From: Lithodes maja
Lineage: Eukaryota > Arthropoda > Malacostraca > Decapoda > Lithodidae
Assembly: GCA_037953745.1 (NCBI GenBank)
Contig: JBAKBP010004424.1
Coordinates: forward strand, 1 to 64,000
Direction: 5' to 3'
DNA: 64,000 bases
Shown here: positions 42,943-53,575 of the stretch, one piece after another
How positions within the stretch are numbered: position 1 is the first letter of the stretch
How the letters are laid out: every line of letters begins with the position of its first letter
The notes under the pieces: model-generated
Databases searched by the model: none
What the model saw: only the letters and a program-made list of their open reading frames with translations
What the model was told of the DNA's origin: nothing
Position numbers and translations under genes: made by a program

Positions 42943-45900
42943 CTGTGTTGAAGAAAAATCAAAGTACATAAGAACATAAGAAAACAGGAGTCTGCTGAGA
43001 GCCGACCGGCCCACATATGGCAGACCCCTCTCACACCCAACCCATCTAGTCTATATGCCTATCAATTTTATCTTCAAGCTCTCTATCGTTCTTGATCCCA
43101 CTATAGCACTCGGTAGCTTATTGCATCTATCTACAGTAGGTCGTCATTGATAAAGAGAACTAATATGACAATGATGTGTGGTTGACATTTATTGATAAAT
43201 TGGTTGAAAAACGTGTACAGGACGAGGTGTTGTCAGGCGAACCTGTTATGAAGACACAGGACTTTTAACTTCAATATTATTGAGCTACTATATTTACGTA
43301 CCTGGAGTAACTCAACTTTGACGTAGAGCGTAGCGTAGCCGATGGTGAGGAGCATGGTGGAGGGCATGAACACCGACAGCACGATCAGGGTGTACCGTCG
43401 GGTCAGCTTGTACCCGATCTGGAACGGTAGGGTACATGATTGGTTGATTAATTGAGACGTACGGTACAGCAAACTAATCAATCAATTAAATGCCTGATGT
43501 ATCCTTTATGTAGATTTTTTTAAACACTTTGATTTATCACAAAAGTATGTAGAAATGTGTGTATATTTTAAGTAACCAGTAAGAGTATGTAGAAAACTAT
43601 AGATGCTCTGATTAATCTGAAAATTGTGAATATTAGTGGAGAGCATGAAAATAGACCGATCTATTAGGGTGTACTGTACCATTTGGTTAATATTTTCTGT
43701 TTTGGAAAGTTGAGTTTTAGTAGCTAAGTGTTTAATACATTCTTATTTCTATAAAAATTTAAAGTGCCGTCAACTTAGCAAATCTACCTTGTGAACTTTT
43801 AACTTCTTCTATCTATCTATCTATTGCCGGACGCCTTACTCCCCTTACGAGGGTGGCCATACACAGAATGCCCCCAAGTGGACCTATTCCCTGTGAGAGG
43901 GACAACCCGAGCCAGTTTAGTGAAGGACTTACAGGATTGACCACTCAATTTAGGATCCGTCCGACTCCGAGGCCCTCTGTGTATCTTGTTAGCACTATTT
44001 TTCTACAGTGGTGTTCGGCTAATCCATCCACTAACCTGCCTTACCCTTAGGTAAGCAGTACGGATTTGTATCAGGTTTACTCCCCTAGACAGGTTGCCAA
44101 CCAAGGCTGACGAGTCCCATCCATCCGGATTTGTATAAGGTTGTCTCCCCTAGATGAGTTGCCGACCAAGGCTAACGAGTCCCATCCACCCTAACTTCTT
44201 CTTATGACTTAATCTGCTTCAAGCTCCATGTGTTCAAAGATTTTGACTCTAACGTACCTTGCATTTGGATTTTTATAACTTTCAACTTTGGGGGGACACT
44301 TGTTACAGGCAGCTTTGCCTTTTGTCTCCTTCATACACAGAAAAATATATATATACAAAGAGAGAGAGAGAGAGAGAGAGAGTGAGAGTAGAAACAGGAA
44401 CAAGGGAATACCAATCAAACTTGCCTCTACCAAACTTTCCCTATTCTTGCCACTCTGGTCTTGTACACTAAAGTCCCCAATAAGATACGTCGGTAGTTCC
44501 TTCCCTTGATTGTACTCGACTTGGCTCCTGTTCTCAGTGAAGTGGACCAACTGCTTAGAGAGCGAGGCCAGCTGCAATAAGACACTGCAGCGCTGCTCGT
44601 CGAAGGGGTAGTAGAAAACGTTGAAAGCACAGACGAAGGAACCACTGTAATGTTGCTGTTGAACAATTTCCGCACCACTTCCTCCATATACTGGGTCTGT
44701 GAATGTGTTATAAAGAAATTTTAGTATCTTAAGATCTTGCACTCCAGTCCTGTGAAATAATGTACAATTTAAAAAAGGAGAAAATATTGTACAAAATATA
44801 ATCTGTATGATTGTGTTCTCTTACCCATATCGACGCCATTGAAATCGGCAGGCAGCTGATTGTCAATCCTCTTGACAAAGACGTCCTCCTTGAGCAGTTC
44901 AATCTGGCCATCCTTGATATTCGTGAACTCCAAATGAGGCCTCCAGATTTTCTGCTTTTCCTTGTCAGAAAGTTTATTGGCATGAATGTCATCTCGAAGG
45001 TTCAGATATTTGAGTCGTGTGTCCACCCAGTTAACAGTTACAATGAACTCGAGCTGTATGGCCCGTTGCACATCCTCAATCTTGAGAAACCGCAAAAATT
45101 CGAATCTGATCTCCGGTTGCAATGGTTTCGATGAGTCCTGGAGGTTCTTGGGAGGCTTGAAGGCACGGTAACCCGCTGGCACTCGTAGGATGGAACAGTT
45201 GTCTTCGTCAGTTTCATCGTAGCAGTCATCCTTTGCGTCGCAGCGGGTGGACAGATCAATACACAGGCCATCATTGCACATAAATTCCCCTTCCTCACAT
45301 ATGGACAGACTCAACTCTAGTTCGCTGCCCACTGCTTGGTCACATATAGGGGACACTAGTCTCCATTTGTGTCTGCCTATTGGGTATAAATTATGAGAGG
45401 CCATTGTAAGTTGTGCCAGAGTGGAGTTGGATTCCGTGTCAAGCATTAGCCATTCATTTTGTCCATTGGTGACGATCATGTAACCATTGAATCCATGGAA
45501 GAATGGCTTGTTCATGTAGTAACCTAGAACTTCAAACATGGTCTCTGTTTTCAGGTCTCGACAAGTTCCTCGCATGTACAGTGTTGCCAGTTCAGCTATG
45601 GCACATGGGGCACATGCAAGGTTCTTCTCATCACAATTGAAATCTGACCAGACTCCCTCACCACCTACGACCATCATGCAGTTTTCATTTGTCGTGTTGT
45701 CGGGCTGACCTCCAGCAAAGGGAATATCCACCAACACTTGTCCATCCATTAGTCGTCGCCACCTCCCCTCTTCAGCAGCGTCTGTCACTCCCACCCAGAG
45801 GTTCATCCCACCACCACAGAATTTTTCCCTTACCATAGTGTCATTCATCTTCTTGTTCCCTGCTCTTGTAAGTGGGGCAAAGAGCTCACTACCAAGCAGG

Positions 45901-47437
45901 TGACAAAATCGAACTGAGTTGTGGAAAATTCGCTTTTCTGGGAATATAAGGGAGCCATCGCTTTCCTCACAAAAAATTTCAAGCGAGTATACTGTTTCCT
46001 CTACATTTATCAGCTCTACAGCACTAACATCACTGGAAAATATGTTGCCGTTTATGTTGCTCCGACATTGGGCAATGTTTTTCACATCATTTGTAGTGAG
46101 ACCATAATTCCATATGTTAACTTGAGCTGTGTAGCCTTTCAGAATCTGTTGTTTATTCATTTTAGATGACAACCTGTCTTGCTCCTGTCCGACGACAAAG
46201 GTACCATTCAAAGGTATGATGCGGTCGTTCACCAATAGTGGTTCACTGGTCATTTCCACACCATCGACATAGACCGTGTATGTCTCCCCGGATATGACAT
46301 GACAGTAGTGACACCATTGACGCAGCACAGTCGGAACATTCAGCCTCTCTATTGCCTCCTGTGGCTTGTTGTTGAACCGAAAGTAGTGGACACCATCGCG
46401 CACATCTGAAAACAAAAATAATGGAGACATGAATGGAGAAAAGTAAATCTGGTAAATTGACAGAATTTTTATGAACACCATGTGAGGAACAGCACTTTTT
46501 TTACAATGTTTTGCTTACAAATGCTTCATATCCTTTAACCCACTGGATACCAGCGACGCATCACGTGCGTCGGCAATGTATGTAACGCTAAACCCCAGCG
46601 CCGCATAGGGTGTGTCACGGTTAATTACTCCGGTCCTAGTTCATCGATAGAGGGCTCAGATTTAGTATGGGAACTGAGTAAGTATCCCACGCAACAATGC
46701 CGATGGTTGAAAACCCTCATAGTCCAGCCGCTTGCGCGTGAGCACGCAAAAATCTGTTTTTGCATGTTTTTGCCTACCCATTTCCCCTCTTGTAATTCCG
46801 ACTTTCGGGCTCACCGTAGGACCCCTTAATGACCTAGGGGATCGGTTTTTTGTGTTTTTTTCCTTCATTTCTAACCCATTCCTGGTGTTTTCTGGGAAGA
46901 TTTTATTTTACAACCTGCTTATCCTGGGGTGTACATTTATTATTAATTAGCTGGTGCTCAGTGGGTTAATGATAACTTTATCCAAAGGCATAATGTTTAC
47001 GTACTATTTGATTTAGAGGACTATTCAATATTCTGTACAGCAAGAAACCATAATATCAAGCCTTACACATGATTAGAGATTAAGAAAAGAGAAGACGATC
47101 TGCAGAATGGTGTTCTTTCTGACATATTGGTTTTATCCAGAGGAAGGTATATATAAATACTATTTGATATACAGTACAACACTAATTGATAAATCATACT
47201 CAATGATAAGGGCCTAAGTCTTACACATCATGAGAGCGTTGGAAAAGGTGTTGGTGGTGGCGTAGGAGAAGAACACTTGTAAGGTGGTGATGGCGGTGAG
47301 ATAGACTCGGGAACAGATGGTCAGGTTGGTTAGAGTCCTGGCCACTTGTTGGTTGGTCATGTTGAACCTCAGATACACATCGTCCCTCGGGGCTGACCAG
47401 ATGTCCGGCTGTAGTAGGAACACTCGCACACCCAATC
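42607..47437 (-). CDS. Cys-loop ligand-gated ion channel subunit with pentraxin/LamG, C-type lectin and LDLa domains (5 exons, 5' end missing)
   Basis: Joining 47437-47225, 46405-44825, 44696-44431, 43418-43302 and 42942-42607 gives about 836 residues to a TAA stop, with every intron GT-AG and every phase consistent. Order: pentraxin/LamG-like fold (1-195; FSYATTN, VYVDGVEM), C-type lectin domain (215-338; LWVGVTDA, GGQPDN, ENC, WSDFNC; QPD suggests galactose-type specificity), LDL-receptor class A module (440-474), Cys-loop ligand-binding domain (490-690; C620-13-C634 around FYYPFDEQR), then TM1 (IVLSVFMPSTMLLTIGYATL), TM2, TM3 and TM4 at the very C-terminus. No PAR motif precedes TM2, so anion selectivity is not indicated. 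A pentameric surface channel with lectin-like sensing modules is inferred; ligand unknown. The signal peptide exon is not identified. Confidence 0.88.
43005..43230 (-). other. Intron with degenerate duplication of flanking exon sequence
   Basis: 43207-43250 repeats AAAACGTGTACAGGACGAG and GTTGTCAGGC from the TM2 exon at 42895-42930: a partial exon duplication or conversion scar. Remaining intron sequence is unremarkable. Confidence 0.5.
43302..43418 (-). CDS. Exon: TM1
   Basis: 117 bp, phase 0 at both ends; acceptor CCGTTCCAG/ATCGGG, donor CTCCAG/GTACGT. Reads IGYKLTRRYTLIVLSVFMPS, the classic pre-TM1 RRY and TM1 proline. Confidence 0.88.
43805..44200 (+). repeat. Dispersed repeat with (CTAT)n start, in receptor intron
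   Basis: CTATCTATCTATCTATTGCC then GACGCCTTACTCCCC through ACTCCGAGGCCCTCT; same block at 50278-50450. It continues with a local tandem duplication of CAACCAAGGCTGACGAGTCCC/CGACCAAGGCTAACGAGTCCC. Confidence 0.8.
44290..44400 (+). repeat. LINE 3' tail fragment and GA microsatellite in intron
   Basis: GGGGGGACACTTGTTACAGGCAGC is the inverted form of the GTAACGAGTGTCTCCCCCA tail of LINE family X; followed by (AT)n and (GA)n. Confidence 0.65.
44431..44696 (-). CDS. Exon: Cys-loop of the ligand-binding domain
   Basis: 266 bp; acceptor ACATTCACAG/ACCCAG, donor AAGTTTG/GTAGAG. Holds the 13-residue Cys-loop with the YPFDEQRC signature and LIGDFSVQDQS before TM1. Past the donor the frame runs into a GA microsatellite, confirming the boundary. 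Confidence 0.88.
44825..46405 (-). CDS. Exon: rest of LamG, C-type lectin, LDLa and start of ligand-binding domain
   Basis: 1581 bp; acceptor TTTTGTTTTCAG/ATGTGCG, donor GATATGG/GTAAGAG. Contains the LDLa cysteines (EFMCNDGLCIDLSTRC, DDCYDETDEDNC) with calcium-binding acidic residues intact, and the ligand-binding domain start (QLEFIVTVNWVDTRLKY). Confidence 0.9.
46535..46969. mobile_element. TTAA MITE in receptor intron
   Basis: TTAACCCACTGGATACCAGC at the left, inverted AGCTGGTGCTCAGTGGGTTAA at the right. TTAA/CCC ends indicate piggyBac type. No coding capacity. Confidence 0.75.
47225..47437 (-). CDS. Exon: N-terminal half of pentraxin/LamG-like domain
   Basis: Acceptor TTTACTCCAG/GATTGG and donor GATGT/GTAAGA on the minus strand. 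Reads LGVRVFLLQPDIW...LTNLTICSRVYL...FSYATTNTFSNALMM. 213 bp; enters in phase needing two bases and leaves one base, matching the next exon. Confidence 0.8.
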
Positions 47438-47476
47438 CTGGAGTAAAAAGCTGTTAATATTTTTAATTATAGGAGT

Positions 47477-47689
47477 AAAGCCGGAGTCACACGAGCCCTT
47501 TTTCGAGTATTTTTTTTATGGGCAATTATGGTCTGCTTAAAAGATGACACTTTATCAGAATTCAGCCTCTAACATAATCTACCTTCAGTCTAGTTACCGA
47601 TACCCGTGCGAAAATGTCCCGAAATAATACAAGGAAAAACGTGCTCATGGAAAATTGACGGAAAAAGGGCTCGTGTGACAGCGGCTTAA
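47477..47689. mobile_element. MITE with 25-bp inverted ends, first copy
   Basis: AAAGCCGGAGTCACACGAGCC at the left; inverted GGGCTCGTGTGACAGCGGCTTA at the right; about 213 bp. A TTA/TAA flank would fit a Harbinger-type target but is not decisive. Confidence 0.75.
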
Positions 47690-47744
47690 CACACACATAC
47701 TCCACCTTAGAATATGGTAAATACGAATTCAATTATCATGATGT

Positions 47745-47835
47745 TATTTATAAGTACTGTATGTATGTAGTTATGTATATATTCAGGCACATACCCCATT
47801 GCTGGGGGTGGCGTACACGAGACAGAGCCCGAACA
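47745..47835 (+). repeat. Dispersed (TATG)n-associated repeat
   Basis: GTATGTATGTAG...TTCAGGCACATACCCCATTG then GGGGGTGGCGTACACGAGAC, matching 50821-50905 and, inverted, 40300-40390. Confidence 0.7.
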
Positions 47836-47922
47836 GAAACAACATTTAAAGTTCCTATTCTCTTGGCCCGAGACCACTTTCTCGTTCCCTCGCCCGTTTC
47901 TCTGTCTCGTTGAGTAGGAGAA

Positions 47923-48143
47923 TTAAGCCTCTGTCACACGAGGGCTTTTTCCGTCAATTTTCCATGAGCAAAGTTTTTTCTCGTATTATTTCTGGACATT
48001 ATCGCACTGGTATCGGTAATTAGGCTGAAGGTAGATTATGATAGGCGGCTGAATTCTAATATTTTCGTGTATTTTTTTAAGCATTCAGACCATAATTGCC
48101 CGTAAAAATTGTTCGAAAAATCGGTCGTGTGACACCGCCTTTA
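47923..48143. mobile_element. Same MITE family, second copy, inverted
   Basis: TTAAGCCTCTGTCACACGAGG at the left, TCGGTCGTGTGACACCGCCTTTA at the right; internal AATTTTCCATGAGCAAAG and GGTAGATTATGATAGGC match the reverse complement of 47477-47689. Confidence 0.75.
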
Positions 48144-48229
48144 TGCTAGGGGAGGGGGATTCCTAGGCCCCTAAACCTACACAAAGGGTTAACAATTTGT
48201 ACAGACACGGTCAGGAATGTCCATCAAGT

Positions 48230-48784
48230 TTAAGGGGGGATGGGTCACATTTTGGGCGATTTTTGCATGTATTCACAATTTTTCTAGTTTCCTCCCTAGA
48301 CCTTCCATCACATTTTTACATGTATTCATTATTTTTCTAGTTTCCTCCCTAGACCTCCATCAAATTTTTGCATGCATTCATTATTTTTCTAGTTTCCTCC
48401 CTAGACCTCCATCAAATTAAAAAAACCAAACATCCATTAGATCCCCCTTCTAGATTAATTTGTGAATTTTTCGGTAGAAAACTGTCCCGGCCGAAGGTCG
48501 GTTCTTCCAACATTACAGGCTCACTATCATTGGCCAGGGAAAAAATCGACACCTAAATAGCACGAAAGGTCTAAATATTGACGAAGAATGGGGCGAAAGG
48601 TCTTAAAATCGACTAACTAATGGGGCAAGCATCTTAACATCGGAAAACTAATGGGGCTAAACACGAGGGAGAAAAGGGACACATAAAAACGGCATATGTC
48701 CCCTTAAACTGCACAAAACCATCTAAATAATTTATAGAGCTAGAATACAAGAAAGAAAACGTGGCCGGTACAGAAGGGGTTAAG
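48230..48784 (+). repeat. Dispersed family I repeat with internal triplication, then a MITE end
   Basis: TTAAGGGGGGATGGG at the left, CATATGTCCCCTTAA at 48707. A segment ending TTTCTAGTTTCCTCCCTAGA is present three times in tandem (48255-48420). 48708-48784 is the right end of a family III MITE (GTGGCCGGTACAGAAGGGGTTAA), followed by (GA)n. Confidence 0.75.
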
Positions 48785-48789
48785 GGGGG

Positions 48790-48822
<33 letters not shown>

Positions 48823-48961
48823 TTCCTTGTTATCGATTAATCAGACAATCCTATTTATCGGTATACCTAATTAACGCTACACGCATAGATAGAGTTGCAC
48901 GTCGTCACAATGAAGGGATTTAAATGGCGTCCTCTGGTTGAAAGGGTTAAGACTTGGAGGA

Positions 48962-49585
48962 TGTACAGTCGGCCTAATAAGTCATGTCCCAGCTGTCATT
49001 ACGTTTGGCTTGCTCTGTGCTAATAAGTCATGTCCCAGCTGTCATTACGTTTGGCTTGCTCTGTGCTAATAAGTCATGTCCCAGCTGTCATTACGTTTGG
49101 CTTGCTCTGTGCTAATAAGTCATGTCCCAGCTGTCATTACGTTTGGCTTGCTCTGTGCTAATAAGTCATGTCCCAGCTGTCATTACGTTTGGCTTGCTCT
49201 TTGCTGTATTGATGTCTGCCAGATGTTGAATAGGGTGGGCATGCGTAGGAACATGTTTGTATATTTCACTCGATATGAAGAAATTAAGCTTAGATATTGC
49301 TGATACCAATTATTGATCAAAACATACTTGGTGCCGAGACATCACTTAATAGCGCGATTGTACAGTCGGCCTAATAAGTGATGTCTCAGCACCAAGTATG
49401 TTGTGATCAATAATTGGTTTCAGCAATATCTAAAACTTGATTTATTCGCTTCGAGTGAGATATACAAACATTTTCCTAAACTACCCACCCTATTCAACAT
49501 CTGACAGACATTAATAAAGCATAGAGCGAACAAAACGTAATGACAGCTAAGGCATGACTTATTAGCGCTACCGTACAGTCCCGAT
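48962..49585. mobile_element. Palindromic element with minisatellite in one arm
   Basis: GTACAGTCGGCCTAATAAGTC at 48965 is inverted at about 49555-49578. The arms also share CAATTATTGATCAAAACATAC / GTTGTGATCAATAATTG around a centre near 49363. The left arm has five tandem copies of a 46-bp unit (CATGTCCCAGCTGTCATTACG) where the right arm has one. Confidence 0.75.
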
Positions 49586-49676
49586 CAGGAATACTGGAAC
49601 ACCATCTATTGAAAAAACACAAAAAAACAAGAAAACAAAAAAGTACTGTCAACCCCCAGCATATAGGATGACGCAT

Positions 49677-49860
49677 TTTTGTTTCGTTTTCTGGCTATTA
49701 TTAGACGATGTTTTTCAGAATAGGAAGGATCAGTGGGAATTAAAAGGGTAAAGGCTATCGCAATTACCCTCTGACTTCCACATACCCTTCCAAATCTAAA
49801 TGCAATCGTCTATTAACAGCCCGAAAAGAAGTGGGTAATCGTAAGTTAAAAGGGTTATAG
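49677..49860. mobile_element. Decayed family III MITE
   Basis: TATTATTAGACGATGTTTTTCAG and AATCGTCTATTAACAGCC are the inverted inner blocks of the family; termini are lost except AAAAGGGTTA. Confidence 0.55.
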
Positions 49861-50277
49861 TAAACAAGCAAAATAACCACCAATATTTGTGTTTATTTGT
49901 TTGTTTTCCATGCATAACTGAACAAGCCACGTAAAACAAACATAATAAACAAACACACACACACACACAAATATGACCACCACCCAAGCACACAAAACCA
50001 TCAATACTTTCAATTCCCGTAAGTAAATCTCAGCAGTCGTGATATTCCAAAGAGGGGCGGTGGGTGTGTGTATGCGTGGGGGGGGGGGGGGGAGGGTATA
50101 CATATGCACGAGGCAACTCTATATTTACCCCTCTCTGGTCCGACGTCTGGGGGAGGGGGGGTAATAATAGGCTATTTGATGGAGTTGTTACTGTGGATTT
50201 TCCTTGTCTTTGGCCATTGTCGAGCAATGTATTCTAGTTTGTCCCCTTGGCCAACCAAAAAACGCCTTCCCAGACTT
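49861..50277. other. Low-complexity and unassigned intergenic sequence
   Basis: CA tract at 49952-49968, a G-run of 13 or more at 50078-50091, otherwise no recognisable gene or repeat. Confidence 0.6.
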
Positions 50278-50455
50278 CTATCTATCTATCTATTGCCGGA
50301 CGCCTTACTCCCCTTAATGAGGGTGGCCATACACAAGAGGCCCCCAAGCGGACCTATTCCCTGTAAGAGGGACAACCCATGCCAGTTTACTGAAGGACTT
50401 ACAGGATTGACCACTCAATTTAGGATCCGCCCGACTCCGAGGCCCTCTAACAAAT
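50278..50455 (+). repeat. Dispersed repeat with (CTAT)n start, second copy
   Basis: CTATCTATCTATCTATTGCC to CTCCGAGGCCCTCT, matching 43805-43980 with few changes. Confidence 0.8.
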
Positions 50456-50700
50456 AATAACCACCAAGACCCCCTTCAAGCTAAATTTGTAAATTTTTCA
50501 ATATTAAATGTACCCGTTCGATTTATTGTAAGTTACAGGCTCGCTATCACTAGCCCAGACAAAATCGACACCTGAATGGGGTGAAGCGGGGTCTCATCAT
50601 CGCCTGCTAATGGGATGAAATGTGTTAAAATGTCCAAACTAATGGAGTGAAACAGGGGAAGCTCCTAAAAGATCACCCTCGGGCCACATTAGGGTTAAGA
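50456..50700 (+). repeat. Dispersed family I repeat, decayed
   Basis: CAAGACCCCCTTCAAGCTAAA and TTACAGGCTCGCTATCACTAG. Both ends are eroded. Confidence 0.6.
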
Positions 50701-50820
50701 GGGGTTCTTAGGGTATAAACAATATTCCACTACACCTACAAAAGATCCATAATAATAAAACTACATCACCCTTACTTAAAACACGCTAAAATAATATGAA
50801 ACGGACGTCATCCTTACTTA

Positions 50821-50905
50821 AAATAATGTATGTATGTATGTATGTATGTATGTACTCAGGCACATACCTTATAGCTGGGGGTGGCCAACTCGAGACAGAA
50901 CTTAA
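50821..50905 (+). repeat. Dispersed (TATG)n-associated repeat
   Basis: ATGTATGTATGTATGTATG, CTCAGGCACATACCTTATAG and GGGGGTGGCCAACTCGAGAC; family member of 47745. Confidence 0.7.
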
Positions 50906-51065
50906 CAATATATAAAAGAATGCCACCCGTACTAAAATAAAACAAGATATTTTATAAAAAATACATCATCCTTACTAAAACACACTAAAATCATAAGAAA
51001 AAACGTCACTCGTATAAAAATGGTTAATAACAAAAATAAACACCAATATTTTCAATGCAATAATC

Positions 51066-51449
51066 TCATCGGCGAATAATCTTTTTCCAAATTTGCAATC
51101 GTTCACGGATATGCCATATTGTCAAATCAATGCGGAAATTGACCTTCTGGCGGAAAGTAAACTTGTGTTTTTTACGGGGAACCTCAACATAGTCTTTTTC
51201 AATGGACTTAGGTTCACCAATATCAATCCCAAAAGGGTTCTCAAAATCAAAGTCAAAACCTTCAATACCGGAACTTGGCTTATAATCAAAAGGAACATGA
51301 TCATTTATAGGGTCGGCAGGAGCTGGATTCAATAGATTTCCGAAAACACTAGAGTTACTCACTTTAATGACTCGCATATCGTCCCGTTTGTCCATGACAG
51401 GGAAGGGGGTTGTGTTAATATCGCGGGCAGGAGTTAGTTTTGTTTGAAC
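51066..51449 (-). CDS. Terminal exon-like segment of an unidentified gene
   Basis: Minus strand has an acceptor CCCATTGCAG/GTTCAAAC and then 127 codons to TGA at 51066: a polar, Pro/Asp-rich stretch (VQTKLTPARDINTTPF, GIEGFDFDFENPFGIDIGEP) ending in a basic tail (RKKHKFTFRQKVNF, IWHIRERLQIWKKIIRR). TTTATTTTTG lies on the minus strand about 50 bases after the stop. It is not part of the ion channel, whose last exon is elsewhere. I do not recognise it and see no upstream exon with confidence. A chance frame is possible but the codon use looks coding. Confidence 0.4.
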   Translation of the reverse strand, partial: VQTKLTPARDINTTPFPVMDKRDDMRVIKVSNSSVFGNLLNPAPADPINDHVPFDYKPSSGIEGFDFDFENPFGIDIGEPKSIEKDYVEVPRKKHKFTFRQKVNFRIDLTIWHIRERLQIWKKIIRR

Positions 51450-51587
51450 CTGCAATGGGACTTTTAACAAAATCCTATATTATATTATAGAATTATATAA
51501 ATTCCGTTATATATTATACTATATATTACAGGATATACTGTAGTATGTATAATATGTATAATACGCTTAGTCAATCTTATAAAATAG

Positions 51588-51727
51588 GTGAATGAAGACC
51601 AAGTTACTAGAGCAATAACAAAATACGTCTTACTGCGATCACAACAGGAAAACTTAAAGAACAAACTGGATAAGATCAAAGAGGTTCGGAGAAGTATCTT
51701 GTCAGAATCAACCAACTTTAGCATACG
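51588..51727 (+). CDS. Possible internal exon encoding a coiled coil
   Basis: AAAATAG/GTGAATGAAG acceptor-like start and ACG/GTACGT donor enclose 46 codons (VNEDQVTRAITKYVLLRSQQ, then LKNKLDKIKEVRRSILSES) with a heptad-like pattern of Leu/Ile. The polypyrimidine tract is weak and no neighbouring plus-strand exon was found. May belong to an otherwise unseen gene. Confidence 0.25.
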
Positions 51728-51789
51728 GTACGTAATTGCTGCATGAATAATATTAGATTTACCACAAAAATATGTAAGTAACTTTGACA

Positions 51790-52340
51790 TTTAGTACATG
51801 ATATATTATTATGTTCCTTCCAACAACCAACTATACTCCTAAAATCGATTAATGAAATTTATGAGAATTGTGTACAAAATATAAATATAAATTATGAAGA
51901 GATAAAAGATATTTATAATTGTTTATGCTAAAATATAATTTTCTATGATAATGTAGCTTACTGGTGAAGAAAACGATAATTTATTCGGTAACTAATATAT
52001 TTTTATCAATATCAACGTAATATTCACTCACAGCTGCTGCGCGCGCGCGCGCATGTATGCTTCCTTTCAGCAACACAGTTTACCTGAGAGTTGTAATATT
52101 GGCGGTGAATAAATAAAGGTGCGATTATACTTTTGTATCTTATACTTTTGTATCGCGCACTTTACAGAGGTGTGTGTGCTGTGTGTGTGTGTGTGTGTGT
52201 GTGTGTGATATCAAGGCATTGATTTATGAATATGAGGTAGCGAATAACAGAGTCAACATTGGCCCATGAGTGATAGTTGAGGATATACATCACATATTGA
52301 TCAGTCTTGGAGGGATAAATATACGTAGATTATTGTGCTC
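51790..52340. other. AT-rich intergenic sequence with GC and GT tracts
   Basis: (GC)n at about 52038-52052 and (GT)n at 52163-52207; no gene seen. Confidence 0.7.
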
Positions 52341-52343
52341 AGA

Positions 52344-52559
52344 ATTACCCCTTCTGTACCAGAAATATACATTTTATTATATTCTGGCAACTATTTGACA
52401 GTCTTATTCAACTTAGGAAGGACGTCTACCCATTAATAGGTAACAGACTATCTCCATTAATCCTTTTAGCTACCATATATTTTTCCTAAGTTTCATAAAA
52501 TCGTCTAAATGGAGCTGAAATCAAATTAAAAAGACGTTGTTGGTACAGAAAGGGGTTAA
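52344..52559. mobile_element. piggyBac-like MITE (family III)
   Basis: ATTACCCCTTCTGTACCAG at the left, GTTGGTACAGAAAGGGGTTAA at the right, with the family's inner inverted blocks. Confidence 0.75.
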
Positions 52560-52600
52560 TTGGTTTAGGAGCTGAGTATTATTAGCATCACACTCGCTCG

Positions 52601-52644
<44 letters not shown>

Positions 52645-52649
<5 letters not shown>

Positions 52650-52920
52650 GTTCAAAATCATCAAAGGCATCGACAATATGAACTGTAGTAAGTACTTCAC
52701 TATCGACCAATCTAATTACACGCGGGGAAACGGTTGCAAAATTATTGGTAAATCTTTTAACTCACACGAATCTAAGAATTTCTTCTTCAATCGAGTTGTC
52801 AACTTGTGGAATGGGCTTCCCCGAGACGTTATAGACTGCAGCACCGTTGATTCATTTAAACTCCGCTTAGACAAATATCTCGCATCAAACCCGCGACTGA
52901 CTGCGTTTGTAAATGAATAA
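52645..52920 (+). pseudogene. C-terminal end of a CR1/jockey-like LINE ORF2
   Basis: After a CT microsatellite the frame reads VFKIIKGIDNMNCSKYFTID, then RVVNLWNGLPRDVIDC and VDSFKLRLDKYL to a stop at 52920. The WNxLPxxVxxxxxxxxFKxxLDKYL pattern is the hallmark of LINE C-termini. 52921-53140 is probably its 3' UTR. Confidence 0.7.
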
Positions 52921-53136
52921 CTTTATTGTATACCCCCCTCAGTTACTAACCCATCTGTCCCCTACTAACTTCCTAATCCTGCCACGGACATTAGTTCTAG
53001 GGCAGTAGTTCCCTTTCCAATGTTCCCTTACCCACTCTAAACCACTGTTTGGACACTTGATCCTCAGTGTTTTGGAGGACAAGCAGCCTAGAAGGGTCAC
53101 TAGACCTGTTGTTGCTTGATTTCCTTTGTACTCCTT

Positions 53137-53140
<4 letters not shown>

Positions 53141-53200
<60 letters not shown>
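53141..53200 (+). repeat. (CT)n microsatellite
   Basis: About 29 CT units adjoining the 3' end of a minus-strand LINE fragment. Confidence 0.95.
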
Positions 53201-53203
<3 letters not shown>

Positions 53204-53575
53204 GATGAGGGAGATAACAGGCAAAACTGCCTGTGACGAGTGCCTCCCCCAGAGTTGAAAGAGTGACAGAGCCAACATCAAGGAATGTTCGAGCCAAAAT
53301 ATCTGGACACACGGAGTTTGAAACAGTTTTAGTCATAGGATGAGGGAAAGATGGATTCAGGGAGAGAGTTCCAGAGCTCAGCTGTTGAATAGAAGACAGA
53401 TTGGGAGTACCGTTTCACTCTTGAGTTGGACAGTTGGACAGAATAGGGGTGGGATTGTGTTGCAAGATACGTACCCTACGTAGAGGAGGTGGTATGCACT
53501 GAGAGAGCTCCGAGGAACACTGATTATTGTAGTAGCGATAGAATAGCAAGAGAGATGCAACATTGCGGCGAAGAA
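53201..53575 (-). repeat. 3' end of LINE family X
   Basis: Same block as 25830-26245 (GACGAGTGCCTCCCCCAGAG; AGAGTTCCAGAGCTCAGCTG; CGTACCCTACGTAGAGGAGG). Minus frames contain the remnant of a LINE C-terminus but are broken. Confidence 0.65.

Noticed and set aside
44811..45134. Plus-strand frames opposite the receptor exon
   Set aside because: Antisense to a well-supported coding exon with phase-consistent splicing.
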